Shown here: piece by piece, positions 1 through 7,727 of the stretch
Numbering within the stretch: position 1 is the stretch's first letter
How the letters are laid out: each line of letters begins with the position of its first letter
Source of the DNA: Bacillus sp. N1-1
GTDB taxonomy: Bacteria; Bacillota; Bacilli; Bacillales; Guptibacillaceae
Reading direction: 5' to 3'
Length of the DNA: 64,000 nt
Assembly: GCF_009818105.1 (NCBI RefSeq)
Contig: NZ_CP046564.1
Span: forward strand, 1,612,001-1,676,000
Notes under the pieces: generated by a model
Databases searched by the model: none
What the model was told of the DNA's origin: nothing
Seen by the model: only the letters and a program-made list of their open reading frames with translations
Program-made: the position numbers and the translations under genes

Positions 1-516
1 GGTTCAGTGGACTGGGATTTTCCTACCAATGCTCTTGATGTTGTTCTAATGGGAAGGTACGGACATATTGGATGGTTTCGACGACCTGGGAAGAAGGATA
101 CGGCTATTGCAATGCAGGCCCTCGATAAAGTAGGAATGAAAGAATATGCCGATCGTCAAATTAGTCAGCTTTCAGGTGGCCAACAGCAAAGAGTCTTTCT
201 TGCTAGGGCTCTTGCTCAGGATGCAACAGTCTATTTCATGGATGAACCGTTTGTAGGTGTGGATGCAGCAACAGAGAAAGCGATCATTTCTTTATTAAAT
301 GAACTCAAAGCACAGGGGAAAACGGTGCTTGTTGTCCACCATGATTTACAGACCGTTAAAGAATATTTTGATTGGACGCTGTTATTAAATAAACAAAAAA
401 TTGCGCTCGGACCTACAGAAGAAGTATTTACAGTGGAAAATTTACAAAAAACATATGGAGGCCGTCTAGCCTTTCTCGATTCTCAGGTTAGTCCTTCCTA
501 TGTGGTGCAGCCATAA
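1..516 (+). CDS. mntB: Manganese ABC transporter ATP-binding protein, 3' part
   Basis: C-terminal 171 codons of an ABC ATPase; the reading frame is open from base 1, so the Walker A half lies upstream of the window. The signature LSGGQQQR, Walker B (VYFMDEPF) and the switch histidine (VVHHDL) are all visible. It should power import of Mn(II) with the two permeases that follow 12 bases later. The order ATPase, permease, permease is that of B. subtilis mntBCD, where the binding protein mntA comes first. Related zinc importers have the same layout, so the metal is inferred from the permease architecture. The GTG at base 7 is internal and not a real start. Confidence 0.85.
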   Translation, partial: GSVDWDFPTNALDVVLMGRYGHIGWFRRPGKKDTAIAMQALDKVGMKEYADRQISQLSGGQQQRVFLARALAQDATVYFMDEPFVGVDAATEKAIISLLNELKAQGKTVLVVHHDLQTVKEYFDWTLLLNKQKIALGPTEEVFTVENLQKTYGGRLAFLDSQVSPSYVVQP

Positions 517-528
517 GGGGGACCAAGT

Positions 529-1893
529 ATGTTTAATGACTTAATCTTAACGTTACAAGATGCAAACACACAGTGGGTCCTTTTTGGAACAATTCTTCTC
601 GGGGTTGCAAGTGGCGTTCTAGGTAGTTTCGCTCTTTTGCGAAAGCAAAGCTTGATTGGAGATGCAATGGCGCATGCAGCCCTTCCAGGTATTTGCCTTG
701 CCTTCTTACTTTATGGAACGAAATCAATAGGATGGTTTTTAGTTGGTGCTGCATTATCTGGTTTGCTTGCCACATACTTCATTCAGGTCATTATTAACCA
801 TTCGCGTATTAAGGAAGATACAGCAATTGGGCTTGTCTTATCTGTGTTTTTCGGATTTGGTATTGTTCTACTTACCAAGATTGCGCAATCCGAAAATGGA
901 AATCAAAGCGGGCTAGATGACTTTATTTTCGGTCAGGCAGCATCTCTTGTAGGGAATGATGTTCGCGTTATATCCGGCGTAGCGATCGTCCTTCTTATTG
1001 TGACATGGTTATTGTTTAAGGAATTGAAGTTGTTTACATTTGATCGTCAATTTGCACAAGGAATTGGGTTGCCGACAGGCCTACTTAATGGACTATTGAT
1101 GGCTCTGATTGTAAGTGCTGTAGTTATTGGGCTTCAGGCAGTTGGTGTAATCTTGATGGCCGCGATGCTCATTACACCTGCTATTTCCGCAAGATATTGG
1201 ACTGATCGACTTGATCGCATGGTAATCGTAGCTGGGACGATTGGAGCTTTATCAGGTATGCTTGGAACATTATTAAGTTCGATGGCAAACCGACTTCCAA
1301 CAGGGCCAGTCATTGTTCTTGCAGCAACGGTTATCTTTTTAATTTCACTGATCTTTGCTCCTAACCGTGGGTTAGTTTCAAAAGGATTAAAGCTCTATCG
1401 AATTCGAAAAATTGTTGCAAGAGAAACCGTACTTCAAACGATGTATGATCTTTCCGAAGAAGCAAGTATAGCGAATAAAAAACCTCTTTTCTCTAAGGAA
1501 GAGCTTCTCTCTAGAAGAAAAATGACGGTTCGTAAGCTTGATTCGAATCTAAAACGACTTAAAAAAGAAGGCTATGTTCACCGTATAAAAGACATGTGGT
1601 ACTTAACAAAGTCGGGCGGATATGAAGCCTATGAGATTGTATTAAATAATCGCCTTTTTGAAATATATACCATGTATGAGATGAAATTCGCTTCTCTTCA
1701 ATTTGCTACGAATGATGTTTGGAACTATAAAAATATTGGTTCATCCACTCTTCACGAGCTTGAACAGCTAATGGCCATTCATGAGCGGACACCAAAGCTT
1801 GAGCCCGAATATTTTGGAAAGGGAGAAACGTTACGAAAGGAAAAGTCATCTCAAAGTGCGGAAAAACGTAAGAAAGAGGTGAAGTCATTATGA
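529..1893 (+). CDS. mntC: Manganese ABC transporter permease with C-terminal winged-helix-like domain
   Basis: 454 residues. Residues 1-285 hold about eight membrane helices of the ABC-3 family. Residues about 300-400 form a soluble tail with a charged helix-turn-helix-like stretch (SRRKMTVRKLDSNLKRLKKE, then a YLT...G wing), as in the long MntC proteins of Bacillus. The extra domain resembles a winged helix and may sense metal or contact the ATPase; this is inference. The ribosome-binding site AAGGGGG lies just before the ATG. The stop overlaps the mntD start as ATGA, so the two permeases are translationally coupled and probably form a heterodimer. Confidence 0.85.
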   Translation: MFNDLILTLQDANTQWVLFGTILLGVASGVLGSFALLRKQSLIGDAMAHAALPGICLAFLLYGTKSIGWFLVGAALSGLLATYFIQVIINHSRIKEDTAIGLVLSVFFGFGIVLLTKIAQSENGNQSGLDDFIFGQAASLVGNDVRVISGVAIVLLIVTWLLFKELKLFTFDRQFAQGIGLPTGLLNGLLMALIVSAVVIGLQAVGVILMAAMLITPAISARYWTDRLDRMVIVAGTIGALSGMLGTLLSSMANRLPTGPVIVLAATVIFLISLIFAPNRGLVSKGLKLYRIRKIVARETVLQTMYDLSEEASIANKKPLFSKEELLSRRKMTVRKLDSNLKRLKKEGYVHRIKDMWYLTKSGGYEAYEIVLNNRLFEIYTMYEMKFASLQFATNDVWNYKNIGSSTLHELEQLMAIHERTPKLEPEYFGKGETLRKEKSSQSAEKRKKEVKSL

Positions 1894-2768
1894 GTTATGG
1901 AGCATGGATTATGCTTACAGGATCTCTTGTGGGTGTATCATGTGGCATCATTGGCTGTTTTCTTATTTTAAGAAAAATGGCGATGCTTGCCGATGCCATT
2001 AGCCATACCGTTTTGCTTGGCATCGTACTTGCTTATCTTGTTAGTCATTCATTAGAAGGCATTTATATGCTAGTTGGTGCTGGGATTATTGGATTGTTAA
2101 CCGCTTTTCTTGTGCAGGTGCTGCATTCTAGTGGCGTACAATCTGATGCGGCAATCGGGGTGGTCTTCACTTCTTTGTTTGCCTTTGGAGTTATCCTGTT
2201 ATCTGCTTTTGCAGGTAAAGTCCACCTAGATGTGAACCATGCCTTGATGGGGGAGATTACATTCATTCCATGGAACACATTAACGATCGGTGGTATGGAT
2301 CTTGGTCCATCAGCTGTTTGGATGCTTGGCACTGTTCTAATTATTAATCTGATCTTAATCTTCCTTTTTTATAAAGAGATTAAAATCAGTTCGTTTGATC
2401 CAGCGATGGCCACGGCTATTGGAATTCCTGTCATGTTCATTCACTATTTATTAATGTCGATGGTATCCATTACAACCGTTGCTTCATTTGATAGCGTTGG
2501 TGCAATTCTTGTCGTTGCGATGTTAATTGTTCCAGGAGCTACCGCCTATCTATTAACAGATAAACTTCTCGCTATGCTTTTCATCAGTGCAGTAATCGGG
2601 GTCATTTCAGCGATAGGTGGTTATTACGCTGCGCTCGTTTGGAATATTTCCATCTCAGGTTCGATGGCTTCTATTGCAGGGCTTATCTTTGCCGCAACGT
2701 TTATTTTATCACCTCGATATGGTTTATTATCAAAGTTACTTGCAAGGAAAAACCTTCTCACTGAATGA
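1890..2768 (+). CDS. mntD: Manganese ABC transporter permease
   Basis: 292 residues, almost wholly membrane helices, ABC-3 family, without the soluble tail seen in MntC. It starts inside the mntC stop (ATGA), last gene of the operon. The partner fold is recognisable from the GAILVVAMLIVPGATAYL segment, which matches GVILMAAMLITPAISARY in MntC, so the two permeases are paralogues. Expected role: half of the membrane channel for Mn(II) uptake. In the family such operons are repressed by MntR under manganese; the promoter lies outside the window, so this cannot be checked here. Confidence 0.85.
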   Translation: MSYGAWIMLTGSLVGVSCGIIGCFLILRKMAMLADAISHTVLLGIVLAYLVSHSLEGIYMLVGAGIIGLLTAFLVQVLHSSGVQSDAAIGVVFTSLFAFGVILLSAFAGKVHLDVNHALMGEITFIPWNTLTIGGMDLGPSAVWMLGTVLIINLILIFLFYKEIKISSFDPAMATAIGIPVMFIHYLLMSMVSITTVASFDSVGAILVVAMLIVPGATAYLLTDKLLAMLFISAVIGVISAIGGYYAALVWNISISGSMASIAGLIFAATFILSPRYGLLSKLLARKNLLTE

Positions 2769-2851
2769 TCTTAATTGTTTAACGCGATGAATCGGAAAAG
2801 AAATGATTCGAAACTATATGAAAATTTCGTGATCTGTAGTATAGTAAAGAA

Positions 2852-2938
2852 ATGCGATAGCTTGTGCCCACAAGTCTATCTCCTCAATTAGCAGCCCTGT
2901 AAGCGAATGCTGGATTCGCTTACAGGGCTATTTTTTTA
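2852..2938 (+). ncRNA. Candidate free-standing small RNA
   Basis: A -10-like TATAGT at 2840-2845 precedes a short stem (GATAGCTTGTG with CACAAGTCTATC, one bulge), a pyrimidine-rich linker (TCTCCTCA) and a strong terminator ending at 2938. No open reading frame fits. The CCCAC loop and CTCCTC linker could pair with Shine-Dalgarno sequences, as C-rich Bacillus small RNAs do. It could equally be the processed 3' untranslated region of mntBCD. No recognisable -35 box was found. Confidence 0.35.
2893..2937 (+). terminator. Rho-independent terminator
   Basis: A 16-bp perfect stem (2893-2908 with 2914-2929), loop GCTGG, then a run of seven T. It ends the mntBCD operon and/or the candidate small RNA. 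Confidence 0.9.
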
Positions 2939-2988
2939 TGGTAGGGAAATTTTCCTAATAATGGATCGGGAAATTTTTTACCTTTTAG

Positions 2989-3013
2989 GTTGAAAGTAAT
3001 GACAACTGGGAAT
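2989..3013 (+). promoter_or_regulatory. Sigma-B-like promoter
   Basis: GTTGAA at 2989-2994, 13-base spacer, GGGAAT at 3008-3013. This matches the general-stress consensus GTTTAA-N12-14-GGGWAW with one mismatch, and sits 46 bases before the DUF1206 start. Confidence 0.5.
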
Positions 3014-3059
3014 AGAAAGAGTGGATAAATGATCTGAGAGAAATGGAAGGGGAATGATG

Positions 3060-3899
3060 ATGGAAACTGGTACAGCAGCAAAACACAAAGCAAAACAAGC
3101 ATCAAACGATGTAAAGCCCTGGATTAGAGGGCTTGCAAGAGTGGGGTATGCAGCAAAAGGCGTTGTGTATTTAATTATAGGAATTCTAGCATTTCAGGCA
3201 GCGTTTGGTCCTGGAGGAAAAACAACGGACTCTAAAGGGGCTTTCGTAACGATTGCAGGAAAACCTTTTGGTGAAGCCCTTTTGTGGATTCTAATTGTAG
3301 GGTTAATAGGTTACTCAGTTTGGAAAGGGATCCAGGCGATTAAAGACCCTGATAATTATGGCAATGATACGAAAGGTATTTTAATACGAACAGGATTTTT
3401 TGGCGCTGGCGTCATCCATTTATTCCTTGCGTATAACGCTGTTTCGATTATTACGAGAGCAGGAAGTTCATCTTCTGGTAGTAAACAATCAATGTCTGCT
3501 AAACTATTAGGCCAACCGTTTGGTCAGTGGGTTATTGGATTTATCGGCTTATGTTTTATAGGTTTTGGTGTTTATCAGGTAATCAGAGGGTATAAGAAAT
3601 CATTCATGAAGCAACTAAAGCAGTATGAAATGCATAATCAAGAAGAATGGTGGGGGAAAAGAGCTGGACAAATTGGTCTTGTAGCTCGAGGCGTTGTATT
3701 TTCAATGATGGGTATTTTCTTTATTCAAACAGCGATGACGGCTAACCCTGATAAAACGAAGGGACTTGACGGTGCACTATCTGAACTAGCAAAGCAACCA
3801 TATGGTGCTATATTGCTTGGTTTAGTAGCCATTGGGTTTATTGCTTACGGCATTTTTATGTTCGTTAAAGGGAAGAATAGAAGAATGAATTTTTCATAA
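3060..3899 (+). CDS. DUF1206 family membrane protein
   Basis: 279 residues with three repeated modules, each a pair of membrane helices opening with a G-x-x-A-[KR]-G-V-like motif (RVGYAAKGVVYLIIG, RTGFFGAGVIHLFL, IGLVARGVVFSMMG). This is the DUF1206 pattern. Three ATGs are in frame at 3054, 3057 and 3060; the AAGGGG ribosome-binding site touches the first two, so 3060 gives the best spacing. Function is unknown in the family. The sigma-B-like promoter suggests a general-stress membrane protein. Adjacent to a thioredoxin-like gene 21 bases downstream, probably co-transcribed. Confidence 0.8.
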   Translation: METGTAAKHKAKQASNDVKPWIRGLARVGYAAKGVVYLIIGILAFQAAFGPGGKTTDSKGAFVTIAGKPFGEALLWILIVGLIGYSVWKGIQAIKDPDNYGNDTKGILIRTGFFGAGVIHLFLAYNAVSIITRAGSSSSGSKQSMSAKLLGQPFGQWVIGFIGLCFIGFGVYQVIRGYKKSFMKQLKQYEMHNQEEWWGKRAGQIGLVARGVVFSMMGIFFIQTAMTANPDKTKGLDGALSELAKQPYGAILLGLVAIGFIAYGIFMFVKGKNRRMNFS

Positions 3900-3920
3900 T
3901 CACAACGATGTAAGAAGGTG

Positions 3921-4247
3921 ATGAAACTGAAACAAGTTACGCTTGAAGAAGCAAAAAAAGGAATTGAACAGAACCGCCTGTACTTTTTATACTTATTTGG
4001 TACGAATTGTTCGGTGTGTCATGCACTGTTGCCTCAAGTTGAGGATGTACTTGAGGATTTTCCACAAATTACGCGGGAAAAGCTTAATGTTCATGAAATT
4101 CCTGAAGCGGCTGGAGCTTTTTCGGTTTTTACAATACCTGTTCTTTTGCTTTATGTTGATGGAAAAGAAAGCATTAGAGAAGCAAGGTTTGTCAATATCG
4201 AATCTTTTCGTTCTTCGCTTAATCGAATTGTTTCATTGTTGGACTAA
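3921..4247 (+). CDS. Thioredoxin-like protein
   Basis: 108 residues with one thioredoxin fold: a redox CxxC (CSVC) in FGTNCSVCHALLPQ near residue 30, and the cis-proline segment TIPVLLLYVDG near residue 75. No signal peptide, so it is cytoplasmic. The active site differs from the thioredoxin CGPC, which points to a specialised, YtpP-type thioredoxin-like protein with an unknown partner. A GTG at 3918 lies inside the ribosome-binding site, so the ATG at 3921 was chosen. It follows the DUF1206 gene closely and is ended by its own terminator. Confidence 0.75.
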   Translation: MKLKQVTLEEAKKGIEQNRLYFLYLFGTNCSVCHALLPQVEDVLEDFPQITREKLNVHEIPEAAGAFSVFTIPVLLLYVDGKESIREARFVNIESFRSSLNRIVSLLD

Positions 4248-4274
4248 AAAACACTCATATGAGTGTTTTTTTTG
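4246..4274 (+). terminator. Rho-independent terminator
   Basis: ACACTC ATAT GAGTGT hairpin with upstream A-run and downstream T-run, directly after the thioredoxin-like gene. Confidence 0.85.
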
Positions 4275-4343
4275 TTTGAAAAACATATACACTCGAATGG
4301 AAAATTCAGTATACTGAACATATCTCTTTTAGAAAGGAATTAT

Positions 4344-4358
4344 ATGACAGTAGAATGA
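4344..4358 (+). other. Four-codon leader reading frame (MTVE)
   Basis: The only good ribosome-binding site here (AGAAAGGAA, 4331-4339) is spaced for the ATG at 4344. That frame ends after four codons at a TGA overlapping the ATG of the peptidase gene (ATGA at 4355-4358). Coupled translation is the simplest reading; a small indel separating one longer N-terminus is the alternative. Confidence 0.4.
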
Positions 4359-5746
4359 ATCACTCCAAACAATTAACTTCAACCTCTGAAACATCTCTTT
4401 TTATTATTTTATTAGTATTTAGTATTTTGACTTATATTTTCTTGTTTTTTTCAGTTATTGGAATCGTGATTATCGCGCTATTATGGTTAATTTCCTTTTT
4501 TAGTAATGGCCTCTTTCTTGGACAAATCAGAAGCAATGGAGTGAAGATAACTGACAGCCAGTACCCTCAAATCAATCAAAAGATCCAAGGTTTATGTAGG
4601 GAAATGGACATTTTAAAAATTCCTAATGTTTATGTGGTTGAATCGGCAGGGATCTTAAATGCATTTGCGACGCGTTTATTGGGTCGGAATTTTGTTGTAC
4701 TCTATTCAGATATTTTTGAACTGATAGAAGAAGGCGCTGAGGAAGAAGTGACGTTTATTCTTGCTCATGAGCTCGCTCATATTAAACGGAATCACATGTT
4801 AAAACAAATCCTCCTTTTACCAGGTAATGTAGTTCCTTTTCTAGGATCAGCCTATTCCAGAGCATGTGAATATACATGTGATCGGATGGGGGCGTATTTC
4901 ATTGAAAACGGAGAGCGTGCAGGAAACGGATTAATGATTCTTGCAGTAGGCAAGCGCTTGTACCAAAGTGTGAACAAAGATGCTTACATCATGCAACTTC
5001 AATCTGAGAAAAGCTTTTTTGTGTGGTTAAGTGAATTGTTGTCGACCCATCCACCACTACCTAAACGAATTGCAGCAGTTGAGACTTTCATGAATATGCG
5101 GGAAGAAGCGCAATTTCCTGCTCCTCGAAAGAAATTAGTCATTCTTTCGATGGTCGTTTTTCTTTTCTTTGTTGGTGGAGTAGGATCAGCGGTTCTTGCA
5201 TCGGAAGTAATTATCCCGTCCCTTTCTTCAGCATTTGAAGAGGAAAGCGTGTTTGATGATGGCGAAGTTACCGGCGTTACTCTCCTTATGGAAGCCATTA
5301 TGTCAGAAGATGAAGCAGAATTTCAGTCGCTGATCTCAGCCGGAAATCTGGAGGCAACTGATTCTGACGGTTGGAATGCGCTTCATTATGCAGCAGAATA
5401 TCCGGAAGATGAAAAAATGCTTGAAACGCTCCTGGATCTTGGAATGAATCCTAATCAAGGTGATCTTTATGGTATGACCCCACTAATGATTTCAAGTCAA
5501 AATGGCTTTGTTTCTAAAGTTGAGCTTCTCCTTGTAGCTGGAGCAGATCCAAATCTTGAAGATCAGGAAGGATGGACCCCACTTATTTATATCGCTTACA
5601 TGGAACCAACAAATCGTAACGATCTTTATGAAATGCTTATTGCAGCTGGTGGGGACCCTTTCAAGGAAGATGAAGCAGGTTATACTGCAATTGACTATGC
5701 ACGAGATGCAGGAAATGAAGAAGACGTAAAGTTGTTATCTCAATAA
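4355..5746 (+). CDS. M48-family membrane metallopeptidase with C-terminal ankyrin repeats
   Basis: 463 residues. Residues about 12-65 form two membrane helices; residues about 70-245 are an M48 (Ste24/HtpX-like) peptidase with the zinc motif HELAH at 138-142 and the downstream glutamate in the SRACEYTCDRMGA segment. A third membrane helix lies near 265-285. Residues 300-463 are ankyrin repeats (GWNALHYAAEY, GMTPLMISSQNG, GWTPLIYIAYM, GYTAIDYARDAG). The ankyrin arm probably recruits a protein substrate or regulator. It is separated from its neighbours by terminators. The start overlaps a four-codon leader. The peptidase call is firm; the substrate is unknown. Confidence 0.8.
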   Translation: MNHSKQLTSTSETSLFIILLVFSILTYIFLFFSVIGIVIIALLWLISFFSNGLFLGQIRSNGVKITDSQYPQINQKIQGLCREMDILKIPNVYVVESAGILNAFATRLLGRNFVVLYSDIFELIEEGAEEEVTFILAHELAHIKRNHMLKQILLLPGNVVPFLGSAYSRACEYTCDRMGAYFIENGERAGNGLMILAVGKRLYQSVNKDAYIMQLQSEKSFFVWLSELLSTHPPLPKRIAAVETFMNMREEAQFPAPRKKLVILSMVVFLFFVGGVGSAVLASEVIIPSLSSAFEEESVFDDGEVTGVTLLMEAIMSEDEAEFQSLISAGNLEATDSDGWNALHYAAEYPEDEKMLETLLDLGMNPNQGDLYGMTPLMISSQNGFVSKVELLLVAGADPNLEDQEGWTPLIYIAYMEPTNRNDLYEMLIAAGGDPFKEDEAGYTAIDYARDAGNEEDVKLLSQ

Positions 5747-5810
5747 TGGTAGAGTCATAGGATGTTGACCTTTTTTTCAAAGTAACAATAATATGAGAGG
5801 CGGAATTAAA

Positions 5811-6308
5811 ATGAATGATTCGCAAGTTTTAAAGCAATTTACGTTTTGGCGCTATCGTACGATCCAAGCGCTGGATGCTGTCACAGAAGAACAAGCTGAT
5901 TGTCTTCCGGAAGGTTTTTCGAATACGGTTCGATGGAATTTAGGGCATATTCTTGTGACGGCTGAATTTGCTTTAGAGCGGTTTACAGAAATGGAAAAGA
6001 GCCTGCCAGGAAATTACACAGCTTTATTTAAAGCGGGTACGCGACCTAAGGAATGGGTGGAATTACCGCCTTCACTTGCAGAGATAAAATACTACTTAAT
6101 AGAGCAGATTAACCGTATTAAGGAGTTGGAAGGTAAACTTCGCGATCCGCTTCAACATGAATTTTCAATAGGCTCTTATTTGGAACTCGAGACAATTGGA
6201 GAACTTTTATTATTTCTAATGAATCACGAGAACCTTCATCTTGGAACAATTAGTGGCATTAAACGAGCACAAGGTATAAAAGAACTTTGGAAAAAAGCAT
6301 CTGTATGA
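5811..6308 (+). CDS. DinB-like putative metal-binding protein
   Basis: 165 residues, a helical-bundle protein of the DinB/YfiT superfamily. Expected metal-ligand histidines are in NLGHILVTAEF near residue 45 and NHENLHLGTISG near residue 145. Members include thiol-dependent transferases, but for this branch no reaction is assigned. An in-frame ATG at 5793 exists; the GAGGCGG ribosome-binding site lies after it, so 5811 is the start. The gene stands alone with a terminator behind it. Confidence 0.7.
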   Translation: MNDSQVLKQFTFWRYRTIQALDAVTEEQADCLPEGFSNTVRWNLGHILVTAEFALERFTEMEKSLPGNYTALFKAGTRPKEWVELPPSLAEIKYYLIEQINRIKELEGKLRDPLQHEFSIGSYLELETIGELLLFLMNHENLHLGTISGIKRAQGIKELWKKASV

Positions 6309-6316
6309 GTACAGTC

Positions 6317-6346
6317 AAAAACGCGTGTGATTCACGCGTTTTTTTG
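6317..6346 (+). terminator. Rho-independent terminator
   Basis: AAACGCGTG, loop, CACGCGTTT followed by T-run, directly after the DinB-like gene. Confidence 0.85.
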
Positions 6347-6433
6347 TTTGGTTACAAAAAAAAGTGTAAGAGGCGAGCTAAGACGCATTGTATTTGTAAA
6401 AAACACAGGAATTTTAAATTTTCTAAAAAAAGG

Positions 6434-6463
6434 TTGAACACTTTTGGGGAGTTGTTATATAAT
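6434..6463 (+). promoter_or_regulatory. Sigma-A promoter of the glyoxylate operon
   Basis: TTGAAC at 6434-6439, 18-base spacer, TATAAT at 6458-6463. It precedes the zinc-finger, malate-synthase-like and aceA genes. Confidence 0.6.
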
Positions 6464-6511
6464 ACTAACAAATAAAACAAATTGTATTATAACAGATGGA
6501 GGGAAGCAAAA

Positions 6512-6658
6512 ATGGATTGTTACACTTGTTATGGAAATGGTGAACTTGAATGTCCGCACTGTCATGGGAAAGAAAGAAAAAATGAAGGTTGTCACCACTG
6601 TGAGGGAGAAGGATGCGTCGGGTGTCACCGTTGTAACAGTAGCGGTAGACTTGAATAG
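6512..6658 (+). CDS. DnaJ-type zinc-finger small protein
   Basis: 48 residues with ten cysteines in five CxxC pairs: 3-6, 14-17, 27-30, 35-38 and 38-41. Two pairs match the DnaJ motif CxxCxGxG exactly (CYTCYGNG, CHHCEGEG). It looks like a complete DnaJ cysteine-rich domain standing alone, able to bind two zinc ions. The ribosome-binding site GGAGGG is well placed. It ends 11 bases before the malate-synthase-like gene, whose own GGAGGG overlaps the end of this gene. Such free fingers may act in protein folding or as protein-binding modules; the role here is unknown. Confidence 0.75.
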   Translation: MDCYTCYGNGELECPHCHGKERKNEGCHHCEGEGCVGCHRCNSSGRLE

Positions 6659-6669
6659 GAGGGAAAGCT

Positions 6670-7701
6670 GTGCTTGATGGAATTGTTGAAAGCGCTAACG
6701 TTCACGGAAGTGACTTACTAACACATGAGGCGATGGTGTTTCTAGAGAAGCTTCATCGTCGCTTTCATCAAGATCTACAACAGTTAGAAGAACATCAAAA
6801 TCGCACATCGATGAATGGTCAACTTCTTTTGGATACAAAGGATATAAGAGAAGCTAGTTGGGAAGTAAAGCCTGTCCGTAAAGACCTTCAAGAGAGGCGC
6901 GTCGTTCTCAAAAATTCGGCCTCTCAATTAGAATCCGTACATCCACAATCTGGAGCCAATCTTTTTATAGCTGATTATTTTACTGAATCGCTTTCTTTCA
7001 CTGATCGTTTGATCACACAGGAAAATCTGAAGTCGTTTATTCAAAAGAATTTTTTTCACACGGTCCCGAAACCAATAGCCGTTATGATTACACCTTCTGA
7101 CTGGAGAAGGAAAGATACGATCAATGGTTTGCAAATGTCAGCTAGTCTAGTAGATTTTGGTCTTTATGTTTTTCATCATACTGAAACTTTAAAAAGAAAT
7201 GCTTCAGCTCCATACCTTTGCTTAAAAGGACTAGCGACTTACGAGGAAGCGAAGTGGTGGAATAACGTTCTTTCTTATTTAGAAAGTGAAATGAATTTGA
7301 AAGAAGGCACAATGAAAGCAACAATCACGATCACAATGGAAAATGTTCATCAAACAGAAGAAATGCTTTATGAACTACGTAACCATTGTGCGGGGATTCA
7401 CTTGATAGAAGGAAACAGGGGAATAACGGACGTAGCAAGATATGTTATTGGTATTGGACACAAGCGAAAAACCCACGTCATTAGTGAGGGTAGTATAAAG
7501 AAACCACAGGCTGATCTTTTCGAAACAGGGACGCGAGAAGCGGTAGAAGGGTTTGACGGTAAATGCGTCTCAGATGCCAGTTTGATCCAGATGATGAAAG
7601 GCATTTGGAACCACTATATGCCTGAACCAAATCAAATATGGAAAAAGCGCCATGAATACTTAAGTGTATTGGCTGATTTGAACCAAACGAAGGTTGTATA
7701 A
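6670..7701 (+). CDS. Malate-synthase-like protein, shortened and lacking catalytic motifs
   Basis: 343 residues against about 530 for malate synthase A. Family segments are recognisable in order: LTHEAMVFLEKLHRRF, DIREASWEVKPVRKDLQ, SLVDFGLYVFHH, MLYELRNHCAGIHL and AVEGFDGKCVSDASL. The arginine motif RPRGW is replaced by TPSDW, the metal-binding segment around GRWDYIFS is absent, the LIETI glutamate position is altered, and the C-terminal helical domain carrying the catalytic aspartate is missing. The frame is intact with a good GTG start (GGAGGG six bases before), so it seems kept rather than decaying. It lies just before aceA, where aceB is expected. An enzymatic role is unlikely; a structural or regulatory role is inferred. 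Confidence 0.7.
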   Translation: MLDGIVESANVHGSDLLTHEAMVFLEKLHRRFHQDLQQLEEHQNRTSMNGQLLLDTKDIREASWEVKPVRKDLQERRVVLKNSASQLESVHPQSGANLFIADYFTESLSFTDRLITQENLKSFIQKNFFHTVPKPIAVMITPSDWRRKDTINGLQMSASLVDFGLYVFHHTETLKRNASAPYLCLKGLATYEEAKWWNNVLSYLESEMNLKEGTMKATITITMENVHQTEEMLYELRNHCAGIHLIEGNRGITDVARYVIGIGHKRKTHVISEGSIKKPQADLFETGTREAVEGFDGKCVSDASLIQMMKGIWNHYMPEPNQIWKKRHEYLSVLADLNQTKVV

Positions 7702-7727
7702 CTTAAAAAACTTAGGGGGATTTAATC

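Noticed and set aside
6444..6677. 77-residue frame overlapping the zinc-finger gene
   Set aside because: No ribosome-binding site and no family likeness; the +1-shifted 48-residue frame has a strong site and five CxxC pairs.
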